Source of the DNA: Oxalobacteraceae bacterium UBA6018 | Lineage (GTDB): Bacteria; Pseudomonadota; Gammaproteobacteria; Burkholderiales; Burkholderiaceae_D | DNA: 17,318 nucleotides | Direction of reading: 5' to 3' | Assembly: GCA_002428015.1 (NCBI GenBank) | Contig: DIZW01000082.1 | Coordinates: 1-17,318 of the forward strand | Shown here: positions 1 to 6,383 of the stretch, in pieces | Numbering within the stretch: position 1 is the first letter of the stretch | Layout of the letters: each line of letters begins with the position of its first letter | Notes under the pieces: generated by a model | Database searches by the model: none | Told to the model about the DNA's origin: nothing | The model's input: the letters and a program-made list of their open reading frames with translations, nothing else | Position numbers and translations under genes: made by a program

Positions 1-213
1 GGGCCTGGCCGGCGCGGGCGCGCTCTCCTCGGTCTCACGCGGCGGCGGCGCCAGCAGCGCGGCCATGACCGGCGCCGGCGCGCTGGCGCGCTCGGCCAGC
101 GCGGGCCCGACGCGCGCGCCGACCCAGCCGATCGCCAGGTAGTGGAGCCAGGCCGACGCCGCACAGACCACCAGGACGCGGCGGTGTCGGGAAAGGAGTG
201 ATGCAATTGTCAT
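1..213 (-). CDS. N-terminal fragment of a membrane-anchored protein, function unknown
   Basis: The minus-strand frame opens with ATG at 213 and stays open for 71 codons to the window edge, so the C-terminus is missing. The fragment has a basic start (MTIASLLSRHRR), one hydrophobic segment at about residues 13-33 (VLVVCAASAWLHYLAIGW) and then an Ala/Pro-rich stretch. This resembles an inner-membrane anchor leading into a periplasmic domain, similar to TonB-like linkers. Proteins of this general shape in Oxalobacteraceae are often DUF3108 proteins, but the diagnostic domain lies outside the window, so that label is only a guess. No convincing Shine-Dalgarno sequence precedes the ATG. The gene is divergent from phaM, with a 138-bp spacer. 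Confidence 0.6.
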   Translation of the reverse strand, partial: MTIASLLSRHRRVLVVCAASAWLHYLAIGWVGARVGPALAERASAPAPVMAALLAPPPRETEESAPAPARP

Positions 214-297
214 AGATACGGAGTTTAACGTGCAAGCGACAGTTTCCGCTGACACTCACGCGCCTGGCGGCGAAACGGGTGGCACGACTAACAATCT

Positions 298-326
298 TTG
301 ATGATGGATTCATAATCTGCTACGCT
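298..326 (+). promoter_or_regulatory. Candidate sigma70 promoter for phaM
   Basis: TTGATG (298-303) and TACGCT (321-326) are separated by 17 bp, and TG at 318-319 gives an extended -10 (TGCTACGCT). A start near 333 would leave a leader of about 20 nt before the GGAG (342-345) that precedes the ATG at 352. CATAAT at 311-316 is an alternative -10 but has no good -35. Identified by eye only. Confidence 0.35.
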
Positions 327-351
327 AAGACTCTAATCTACGGAGACCCCC

Positions 352-1098
352 ATGCTTAAACCGCAAATGCCCAACCTGCCCGGTGTCGGCGCCATGAACG
401 ATACCCTCGACTTCGTCAAGAATCTGTGGGGTAGCATGGCCGTACCCGGTATGGGCCTGCCCGGAATCGCAGCGCCGGCCATGTCGGTTGAAGACCTCGA
501 GAAGAAAATCGGCGACCTGAAGGCGGTCGAGGCCTGGCTCAACGTCAACTTGTCGATGCTGCGCGGGACCATCCACACGCTGGAAGTGCAGCGCGGCACC
601 ATCGTGACCCTGAAGTCGATGGGCGCGGCGCTGGCCAGCGCGGTCCAGCAGCCGGGCGCCAATGAAAAATCGGTGCTGGCGGCAGCGCCCTACGCGTCGG
701 CCTTCTTCGGCCAGGCGCCGGCCGAGCCGGCCAAGGCGGACACCAAGGCCAAGGCGGAACCGGCGCCGAAGCCGGCGGCCAAGGCCGAAGCGAAACCTCA
801 GGCGGCGCCGGACGCGGCCAAGGACCCGTTGCCGGCCGCCGCGGCCGCCGCCATGACCAATCCGGCGGCCTGGTGGAATCTGTTGCAGGACCAGTTCAAG
901 CAGGCCGTCACGAGCGCCGTTTCGCCCGATGCGATCGCGGCGGCCAGCGCCAAAGCCCAGGACGCGGCGGCGGCGATGGGCGCCGCCGCGGCCCAGCCGG
1001 TGAAGGCCTTGCAGAAGGCCATGAGCCAGCCGGCGCCAGCGCCAGCGCGCCGCGCCCCGGCGAAACGCGCCGTCAAGCCGAAAACGGATGGTAAGTGA
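352..1098 (+). CDS. phaM: PhaM-type polyhydroxyalkanoate granule regulatory protein
   Basis: The 248-aa protein has the recognisable PhaM core at about residues 45-90 (SVEDLEKKIGDLKAVEAWLN followed by NLSMLRGTIHTLEVQRGTI). An Ala/Lys/Pro-rich linker (about 118-165) follows, then a conserved-looking NPAAWWNLLQDQF segment (about 171-183) and a basic C-terminal tail rich in Ala, Pro, Arg and Lys. In Ralstonia eutropha, PhaM binds PHA synthase PhaC1 and DNA, activates the synthase, and tethers PHB granules to the nucleoid so that they segregate to both daughter cells. The basic PAKRA-like tail here fits the DNA-binding role. The length is close to the Ralstonia protein. GGAG at 342-345 supports the ATG at 352. 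The gene appears monocistronic, and no other PHA gene lies in the window. Confidence 0.9.
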   Translation: MLKPQMPNLPGVGAMNDTLDFVKNLWGSMAVPGMGLPGIAAPAMSVEDLEKKIGDLKAVEAWLNVNLSMLRGTIHTLEVQRGTIVTLKSMGAALASAVQQPGANEKSVLAAAPYASAFFGQAPAEPAKADTKAKAEPAPKPAAKAEAKPQAAPDAAKDPLPAAAAAAMTNPAAWWNLLQDQFKQAVTSAVSPDAIAAASAKAQDAAAAMGAAAAQPVKALQKAMSQPAPAPARRAPAKRAVKPKTDGK

Positions 1099-1136
1099 GG
1101 ATAATCAGTGGTACTTGAGTGATGTGATGTGACCGT

Positions 1137-1167
1137 GCGGGGCCGTGGGCAGCGATTGCCGCCCCGC
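1137..1167 (+). terminator. Long GC-rich hairpin downstream of phaM
   Basis: GCGGGGC (1137-1143) pairs with GCCCCGC (1161-1167), and inside them GGCA (1148-1151) pairs with TGCC (1157-1160) around a 5-nt loop, with a 4-nt bulge on the 5' side. It lies 39 bp after the phaM stop, where a transcript end is expected. No T-tract follows, so it may be an RNA 3'-end stabiliser or part of a Rho-dependent end rather than a true intrinsic terminator. Confidence 0.4.
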
Positions 1168-1255
1168 GTCTCCGCTTAGGTACCGAGGCGAGCCGCAGCG
1201 GCTCGCGCGACCCTGCGTCCAGCGCGAACCCAGCGCGCCCGGGCGGTTCTGGAAC

Positions 1256-1372
1256 GTATGCCCGCGCTGGTGCTTCCCGCCGGCATTCCCGCGCCGGTTC
1301 GTCCGCGCAGTTCGGCGGCGCCGGTTCGTCAGCGCTGGTATGCCCGCGCCGGCTCGCCGGCGCAGGTATGCC
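1256..1372. repeat. Degenerate 27/28-bp tandem repeat, four units plus a partial fifth
   Basis: Units lie at 1256-1282 (27 bp), 1283-1309 (27 bp), 1310-1337 (28 bp) and 1338-1365 (28 bp). A truncated fifth begins at 1366 with GTATGCC and runs into the end of the 71-aa gene. The common pattern starts GTATGCCCGCGCCGG and continues TTCGTCCGCGCAG. GCGCCGGTTCGTC recurs exactly at 1291-1303 and 1318-1330, and GTATGCCCGCGC at 1256-1267 and 1338-1349. The repeat lies in the non-coding gap between two convergent genes. Apart from this repeat and the hairpin at 1137-1167, nothing was seen in 1099-1374. Confidence 0.7.
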
Positions 1373-1374
1373 GT

Positions 1375-1590
1375 CTAAGCCAGTTTCTGGATACGAATCG
1401 CGTCGATGAGGCCGTCATCCTGCCGCTTGATGGTGTTGATGGCGATCAGGCCTTCGTCGGCCAGCCGGCGCACTTGATCGTGCACGTCCTGGAACGATGC
1501 CAGCGTGTCGCCCTTGGCGGCCACAGGCCGAATCCAGGCGGTGCCGCCTACCCGCATTTTTTCGTAAAATTCATTGGCGATATCGCGCAT
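1375..1590 (-). CDS. 71-aa protein of unknown function
   Basis: This short gene starts at ATG 1588-1590 behind a good Shine-Dalgarno (AAAGGGA on the minus strand) and ends at TAG 1375-1377. It has no signal peptide or membrane segment. The sequence mixes helix and strand: an amphipathic stretch (SFQDVHDQVRRLADEGLIAI) is followed by a charged turn (NTIKRQDDG) and a strand-like end (LIDAIRIQKLA). Helix, GLI and then a beta hairpin resemble a small winged-helix fold, but no family was recognised and DNA binding is only a suggestion. It lies 82 bp downstream of the TPR response regulator on the same strand. It may be the third gene of that operon or have its own promoter. Confidence 0.7.
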   Translation of the reverse strand: MRDIANEFYEKMRVGGTAWIRPVAAKGDTLASFQDVHDQVRRLADEGLIAINTIKRQDDGLIDAIRIQKLA

Positions 1591-1611
1591 GTACGTCCCT
1601 TTCCGGTGAAA

Positions 1612-1663
1612 GCGGGGTGCCCCGCGCAGGTGTCCAGTTTAACACCAGCGACCTGGGGCACAA
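1612..1663 (-). promoter_or_regulatory. Weak promoter-like boxes and hairpin upstream of the 71-aa gene
   Basis: On the minus strand TTGTGC (1663-1658) and TAAACT (1641-1636) are 16 bp apart, and the -10 sits inside a small inverted repeat (GGTGT 1629-1633 / ACACC 1642-1646). Further downstream, GCGGGG/CCCCGC (1612-1625) can form a tight hairpin just ahead of the ribosome-binding site. It could be the end of the upstream TPR-regulator transcript, but no T-tract follows. Both readings are tentative. Confidence 0.25.
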
Positions 1664-1672
1664 GGGGGAAGC

Positions 1673-3352
1673 TCAGGCGGCCTGCTCCTGCTCGCGCGGC
1701 GCGCGCGGCGCCAGCGCGGCCAACTGGGCCATCAGCTGGGCAAAACGCTGCTGTCCGGGTTGAACTTTATCGACGTGCATCAACACGTCGTGGGCCTCCT
1801 GCGCCAGCTCCGCGTCATGGCCGAGCTGTTGCATATGCGAAATCAGGATCTGGGCGGCGTTGAACAGGATGCGCAAGTTGTTCGGCAGCGCCGCGCGCGC
1901 GCTGCGCATCCAGTCCACCGCTTCCGGCAGCTTGCCGGTCTTCCACAGCAGCACGCCCTGGTTCATCATGTCCGACGCCTCCTTCTTCGAGGCGCGGATC
2001 AGGGCGTGGCCCTCGTCGCTCATGCGGGCCTTGTCGAACACCTTCTGCACCTCGTCGAGCAGCAGCAGATTGTCGTGGTTGTTCTTGATGACGTAGCACA
2101 GCAGCTCGACCGGCGACTCCTTCACGCCGACGGCGAACAGCAACGTCGCCATCTCCATGCACGTGGGCGTGTCGGGGCGGCCCGGATTCATGCGCAGCAG
2201 CTCCTCCAGGTCGTCGCCGGCCTTGCGCGCGCGCCGGTAGTCGCCGCTCTCGTGGTACACCATGCCCTCGGTGATCTTGGCGCGCAGCTGGATGTGGTCG
2301 GTCGCGAACTCGCGCTGCGCCGTCAGCAGCAGTTGCAACGCCTCCTTGGTCTCGTTCTTCAGGCCGCACACGCGCGCCAGGCCCAGGTAGGCGTCGGGGG
2401 TCTTCATCACCGAGTACTCGCCGATGGCGATGCACTTGCGGAAGGCCTTCTCGGCCATGCCGACGTTGCCCAGCTTGAGGCAGACCTGGCCCAGGCTGCG
2501 CTGGCGCAGCACGGAATTGGGCGAGAGCTTGGCGGCGCGTTCGAGCACGCTGCAGGCCTCCTCGTTCTGGCCCATGGCCTGGTAGGCCTGGGCCAGCTGG
2601 TCGTAGGCGTCAATGTAGTAGCGGTTGTCGGCGATCACGCCCTGGAAGATCTGGCGCGCCTGCTCGTACTCGCCGTTGGCCATGCGGATCTTGGCCAGCC
2701 CGGCCCTGGCCCACTGGTATTCGCGCTCCTGCAGCACGCGCTCGTAGGCTTCGCGCGCCTGCTCCGGCTCGCCGCTCTTGAGCATCAGGCCCGCCTTCAT
2801 GCGCAGCAGGTCGATCTCGTGCACCTTGTTGGTGGCGATCTGCGCGTCGCACATGCGGGCCGCGCCCAGGTAGTCCTTCTCGGCGAAGGCCTGGTCGATC
2901 TCCTTGAACACCTGCTTCTTGTGCCACACCCGGTTCAGGCGCGTGAGCAGCACGCCCTCGGTGATCGGCTTGATCAGGTAGGCGTCGGGCTGGTGCTCGG
3001 CCGCGCCCATCACCGACTCGACGCTCTTCTCGGCCGACACCATCAGCCACACGCTGCTGGGCAGGAGCAGGTTGCGCACGCGCGCCTCCTCCAGCACCTG
3101 CTGGCCGTTCTTGCCCTCGCCCAGGTTGTAGTCGCACAGGACCACGTCGTAGCGGATGCGGCCCAGCAGCGCCATCGCTTCGCCGCCGCTGGAGGCCTGG
3201 TCGATGTTCTTGGCGCCCAGGTTGCGCAGGCTCTCGCGCAGCAGCTGGCGGATGCCGACGAAGTCATCCACCACCAGGTAGTTCTTGTTGGCCCAGTCGA
3301 CGTGCTGGATCGAGGTCGCCAGGGTGGCGTTGAGCAGGCCGGGAAAGCTCAT
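1673..3352 (-). CDS. Response regulator with TPR output region
   Basis: The 559-aa protein has a receiver domain at about residues 23-145: acidic pair D29/D30 (LVVDDF), phospho-acceptor D74 (VVLCDYN), S106 (MVSAE) and K128 (LIKP). The remaining roughly 410 residues are helical repeats with TPR character, for example YIDAYDQLAQAYQAMGQNEE near 246-265. There is no DNA-binding, GGDEF, EAL or HD-GYP domain, so output is probably by protein contact. A REC-TPR layout is known in VieB of Vibrio cholerae. The start at 3352 is preferred over an upstream in-frame start at 3700 because the ATG overlaps the TGA of the kinase gene (ATGA) and the upstream extension is low-complexity Arg/Gly/Pro sequence read against the kinase frame. 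The partner is almost certainly the kinase just upstream. Confidence 0.88.
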   Translation of the reverse strand: MSFPGLLNATLATSIQHVDWANKNYLVVDDFVGIRQLLRESLRNLGAKNIDQASSGGEAMALLGRIRYDVVLCDYNLGEGKNGQQVLEEARVRNLLLPSSVWLMVSAEKSVESVMGAAEHQPDAYLIKPITEGVLLTRLNRVWHKKQVFKEIDQAFAEKDYLGAARMCDAQIATNKVHEIDLLRMKAGLMLKSGEPEQAREAYERVLQEREYQWARAGLAKIRMANGEYEQARQIFQGVIADNRYYIDAYDQLAQAYQAMGQNEEACSVLERAAKLSPNSVLRQRSLGQVCLKLGNVGMAEKAFRKCIAIGEYSVMKTPDAYLGLARVCGLKNETKEALQLLLTAQREFATDHIQLRAKITEGMVYHESGDYRRARKAGDDLEELLRMNPGRPDTPTCMEMATLLFAVGVKESPVELLCYVIKNNHDNLLLLDEVQKVFDKARMSDEGHALIRASKKEASDMMNQGVLLWKTGKLPEAVDWMRSARAALPNNLRILFNAAQILISHMQQLGHDAELAQEAHDVLMHVDKVQPGQQRFAQLMAQLAALAPRAPREQEQAA

Positions 3353-4065
3353 GGCAGGCTCAGTACGAAACAGCCGCCGCCGTAGTGGCCGCCGTTTTCC
3401 AGGCGCAGGCTGCCAGTGCGGTTGCGGTGCTTGTGCATCTTGGCCACCTCGCTGGAGAAATACAGTCCCAGGCCGGTGCTGTTGGTCAGGAAGTTCACGC
3501 CGGCGCTGGCGCCGTGCATGGCCGACACGCCCGCTTCGAGCATCGCCGCCGGGTAGCCGGCGCCGTTGTCCTCGACCCGGATCTCGAGGCAGCCGTCGAC
3601 CTTGGCGATGGCCACGCGGATGCGGTCGCGGGTGTAGTGGATGGCGTTGTTGATCGCGTGCCCGAGCACGCCGATGATGAGGTCCTCGTCGAAGTGCCAC
3701 AGCAGGGCCGGATCGAAGTCCGCTTCCAGCGTGATGCCCTTGGACGCGAGCAGGATGCGGCAGGCCGCCACCACCTGCTCGACCAGGTGGCCCACCTCGA
3801 GCGGCTGGACGTCGAACGGGTATTCGGGCTTGCCGACCTGCTTGTACAGCGCCAGCAGCTGGATCAGGTTGTCGTTCAGGCGCTTGGTCTGGTACAGCAT
3901 GTGCGCCATCTGCGGATAGGCCTGCTCGGTGGCGGGCGAGGCCCCGGCGATCAGGTGCTCCAGGGTGCCGCTCAAGACGCTGATGGAATTCTTCATGTCG
4001 TGCGCGGTCGACGCCAGGAACAGGAACAGCGGGTTATCAGCAGGCGTATCGTGCGTATCGTCCAT
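3349..4065 (-). CDS. Soluble sensor histidine kinase
   Basis: This short kinase of 238 aa has an H-box with phospho-His H22 (STAHDMKNSIS), a dimerisation helix pair to about residue 75, an N-box (HAINNAIHY, 136-144), a G1 box (EDNGAGYP, 165-172) and a G2 box (STGLGLYFSSE, 196-206). It has no transmembrane helix, PAS or GAF domain, so the sensing element must be another protein or the few residues before the H-box. The ATG at 4065 is chosen over an in-frame TTG at 4128 and ATG at 4101 because GGAG (4075-4078) precedes it and a TATAAT box at 4106-4111 would place the transcript start near 4099. Its TGA overlaps the ATG of the TPR response regulator, implying translational coupling and a cognate phosphorelay pair. 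Confidence 0.88.
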   Translation of the reverse strand: MDDTHDTPADNPLFLFLASTAHDMKNSISVLSGTLEHLIAGASPATEQAYPQMAHMLYQTKRLNDNLIQLLALYKQVGKPEYPFDVQPLEVGHLVEQVVAACRILLASKGITLEADFDPALLWHFDEDLIIGVLGHAINNAIHYTRDRIRVAIAKVDGCLEIRVEDNGAGYPAAMLEAGVSAMHGASAGVNFLTNSTGLGLYFSSEVAKMHKHRNRTGSLRLENGGHYGGGCFVLSLP

Positions 4066-4082
4066 CGTCACGTTCTCCGAAA

Positions 4083-4097
4083 GGCAACAAAGTTGCC
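4083..4097 (-). promoter_or_regulatory. Perfect palindrome in the kinase leader
   Basis: GGCAAC-AAA-GTTGCC is a perfect 6-bp inverted repeat with a 3-nt spacer. It sits between the TATAAT box (4106-4111) and the GGAG (4075-4078) of the kinase gene, at about the predicted transcript start. It could be an operator or a small 5'-leader hairpin next to the ribosome-binding site. Confidence 0.45.
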
Positions 4098-4105
4098 GCA
4101 TATCA

Positions 4106-4111
4106 ATTATA
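4106..4111 (-). promoter_or_regulatory. Candidate -10 box of the kinase/TPR-regulator operon
   Basis: A perfect TATAAT on the minus strand lies in the 77-bp gap between mnmC and the kinase, giving a leader of about 35 nt. No good -35 is seen 16-18 bp upstream (GCGACG at 17 bp), so an activator or another sigma subunit may be involved. Confidence 0.4.
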
Positions 4112-4142
4112 CCCAGGTCGGCGGCCAACGTCGCCTATTAGA

Positions 4143-5813
4143 TCAGATGGTGTTGCGGCGGCGCTCGCGCAGCAGGAAACGGGCCGGGTCGAGCGCGTCG
4201 GCCAGCTCGGCTTCGAGCGGCAGCGGGGTGCCGTCGAGCTGGGCGGCGAGCAGCTCGGCCGCCAGCGGGGCCCAGGTCAGCCCACGCGAGGCGTAGCCGA
4301 GCAGGCCGTACAGGCCGGGATAGCGCGGCACCTCGCGCAGGCGCTCCAGGCGCGTGCCGGCCCCCGGGTCGGGCAGCGCGCCCACCAGCGGCAGGCGGTC
4401 CGGCGCCACGCAGCGAAAGCCGACCCGCCCGGCCAGCGGCGCGCCCGCTGCCGCGCCGGGGTCGCCCAGCATGGCGCGCAGGCGGGCCAGGTTGGCGTCC
4501 TGGCTGTCCTGGCGCAGGGCCGGGTCGGCGTGCTCGTCGTAGGTGGCCCCGGCGCTGTGCCAGCCGCGCACGGCCGGGGTCAGGTAGGCTTCGCGGCACA
4601 GCACGAAAGGCAGCGCCGGCGCCATGCCGGCCGCCAGGTGGGTGACCTGGCCGCGCACCGGCGCCAGGGGCAGCGTGGCGGCCTGGGCCAGCTTCGCGGC
4701 CTGGGCGCCGCCGGCCAGGATCACCACCGGCGCCTCGGCCACCACGGCACCGGCCGCGTCCAGCACGCGCCAGCCTTCCCCGCCCTGCGCTAGATGCACG
4801 TCGCCGGTGGCGAAGCGGCGCACCAGCGCTTCGCCGCAGGCGGTGAGCATGGCGCCGCAGGCGCTGGCCGGACGCAGCCAGCCGCCCTGCGCGAAATGCC
4901 AGGCGCCGTGCGGCGCCGGCCCGCCCAGCATGGCGGCGGCGGCAGCGCTGTCGAGCCACTGGGCGAAGGCGGGCGGATAGCGCCCTTCGGCCGCGATGGC
5001 CCGCTGGACCTCGGCGTGGGCGGCGTCGCGCGCCAGCTGGAGCACGCCGCAGCGCGCCCCTGCCACCACGCCGCCGTGGCCGACCCCGCCCAGCGCATCC
5101 CAGTAGTCGTGGGCGAACAGGAAGGCCGCGCGCGACAAGCGCGTCATGCGGTTATCGTCGCGCGAGAGCAGTGGCATGACGATGCCGGCCAGGTTGCCGG
5201 AGGCCTCGCCGGCCGGATGGGCGTGACGCTCGACCAGCGTGACCTGCCAGCCGCGCGCCACCAGGCGCTGGCAGGCCGCGCTGCCGGCCAGGCCGGCGCC
5301 GATCACCACGGCGCGCCGCGCGCGCGCGGCCGGCGCGGGCGCGAACGGGCGCCGGCTCGCGTAGAGCCCATCGGCGCTTCCCTCGTCCCCGCCCGCGTCC
5401 GGCGTCATGGCGAAACTGGCCGCCGCCAGCGCGCGCAACTGGGCCGGTGCGAGCGCCTGAGCGCGCACGCGCATGCCGGGCGCGGCCAGGCGCCCGAGCG
5501 CGCGCGCGAAGTGGGTGCCGGCGCCGGCCATCCGATGCAGCCAGGCGAAGTCGATCTGGGTGCGCAGCTGCGCGAGCGCGTCGTCGAGCGGCGCGCCGAC
5601 CAGGTCGACGGTGACGTTGTCGCCGTGGCCAGGCAGGCGCCGCCAGCCCGGCATGGCGGCCTGCGCGTCGAGCCCGATGTAGTGCAGGCGCGCGGGACGG
5701 CGCAGGTCGGCGCGCCAGGCCGAGAGCAGCGCCGCCAGGCCGGCGCCGTCGCCATGGCCGGCGTCGAAGACGACGAAGCTGGCGCGCCCGGCCCACAGCG
5801 CCGGCCAGTTCAT
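4143..5813 (-). CDS. mnmC: MnmC-type tRNA U34 modification protein with a reduced methyltransferase half
   Basis: The 556-aa protein has a C-terminal FAD-dependent oxidoreductase half starting near residue 168, with the dinucleotide fold AVVIGAGLAGSAACQRL and the MnmC-typical ASGNLAGIVMPLLSRDDN (204-221). This half removes the carboxymethyl group from cmnm5(s2)U34 of tRNA. In MnmC of E. coli (about 670 aa) the N-terminal half then methylates nm5U to mnm5U. Here that half is only about 165 residues. A glycine-rich FDAGHGDGAG (16-25) and LHYIGLD (43-49) remain, but the usual DGFxPxxNPxxW catalytic signature is absent: IDFAWLHRMAGAGTH (87-101) stands in its place. The oxidoreductase call is firm; methyltransferase activity is doubtful. 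The ATG overlaps the TGA of tag (ATGA). MnmC was inferred from motifs, not from a search. Confidence 0.88.
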   Translation of the reverse strand: MNWPALWAGRASFVVFDAGHGDGAGLAALLSAWRADLRRPARLHYIGLDAQAAMPGWRRLPGHGDNVTVDLVGAPLDDALAQLRTQIDFAWLHRMAGAGTHFARALGRLAAPGMRVRAQALAPAQLRALAAASFAMTPDAGGDEGSADGLYASRRPFAPAPAARARRAVVIGAGLAGSAACQRLVARGWQVTLVERHAHPAGEASGNLAGIVMPLLSRDDNRMTRLSRAAFLFAHDYWDALGGVGHGGVVAGARCGVLQLARDAAHAEVQRAIAAEGRYPPAFAQWLDSAAAAAMLGGPAPHGAWHFAQGGWLRPASACGAMLTACGEALVRRFATGDVHLAQGGEGWRVLDAAGAVVAEAPVVILAGGAQAAKLAQAATLPLAPVRGQVTHLAAGMAPALPFVLCREAYLTPAVRGWHSAGATYDEHADPALRQDSQDANLARLRAMLGDPGAAAGAPLAGRVGFRCVAPDRLPLVGALPDPGAGTRLERLREVPRYPGLYGLLGYASRGLTWAPLAAELLAAQLDGTPLPLEAELADALDPARFLLRERRRNTI

Positions 5814-6379
5814 CGCCTGCCCGCCCTGCCGTGGCAGAAGCAGTCCACGTCATGGTCGTCGACCATGCCGATGCCCTGCATGTAGGCGTACACGATGGTC
5901 GAGCCGACGAACTTGAAGCCGCGCCGGGCCAGGTCCTTGGAGAGCCGGTCCGACAAGGCGGTCTTGGCCGGGCGCGTCTCGCGCGTGTAGCTGTTGACGA
6001 TGGGAAGGCCGCCGACGTAGGCCCACAGAAAGCTATCGAGCGTGGCGCCCTCCTCGCGCAGGCGCAGGTAGGCCTGGGCGTTGGTGATGGCCGCGGCCAC
6101 CTTGAGGCGGTTGCGCACGATGCCGGGATCGGCCAGCAGCTGGGCTACCTTGGCGGCGTCGTAGCGGGCGATTTTTTCGGCGTCCCAGCCGTCGAAGGCG
6201 GCCCGGTAGCTGGCGCGCTTGTTGAGGATGGTCTCCCAGCTCAGGCCGGCCTGGGCGCCTTCCAGGTTGAGCATCTCGAACAGGCGGTTCTCGTCGTGGC
6301 AAGGCACGCCCCACTCGTGGTCGTGATAATCGAGGTAGCGCGGGTTGGCCGGGTTGGCCCAGGAACAGCGGATTGTCAT
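5810..6379 (-). CDS. tag: DNA-3-methyladenine glycosylase I
   Basis: The 189-aa protein is the length of E. coli Tag and matches it along its whole length. It excises 3-methyladenine from alkylated DNA to start base excision repair. Residues matching the E. coli zinc site are C5, H19 (YHDHEWG), H176 and C180 (DDHDVDCFC), with the HxxxC spacing kept. E40 in LEGAQAGLSWETIL corresponds to the catalytic-pocket Glu38 of E. coli. The gene starts 4 nt after the TAG of the MocR-type gene; the AGG overlapping that stop can act as its ribosome-binding site. Its own stop overlaps the mnmC start, so the three genes look cotranscribed. Confidence 0.95.
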   Translation of the reverse strand: MTIRCSWANPANPRYLDYHDHEWGVPCHDENRLFEMLNLEGAQAGLSWETILNKRASYRAAFDGWDAEKIARYDAAKVAQLLADPGIVRNRLKVAAAITNAQAYLRLREEGATLDSFLWAYVGGLPIVNSYTRETRPAKTALSDRLSKDLARRGFKFVGSTIVYAYMQGIGMVDDHDVDCFCHGRAGRR

Positions 6380-6383
6380 CGGC

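Noticed and set aside
1256..1372. The 27/28-bp repeats as a CRISPR array
   Set aside because: The units are contiguous with no unique spacers and drift along their whole length; no cas genes are present.
1760..3385. A plus-strand open frame opposite the TPR response regulator
   Set aside because: The composition is His/Leu/Val/Gln-biased without motifs, while the minus strand has a complete receiver domain.
3353..3700. N-terminal extension of the response regulator to an upstream start
   Set aside because: The extra 116 residues are low-complexity Arg/Gly/Pro sequence overlapping the kinase in another frame; the ATGA junction gives a normal start at 3352.
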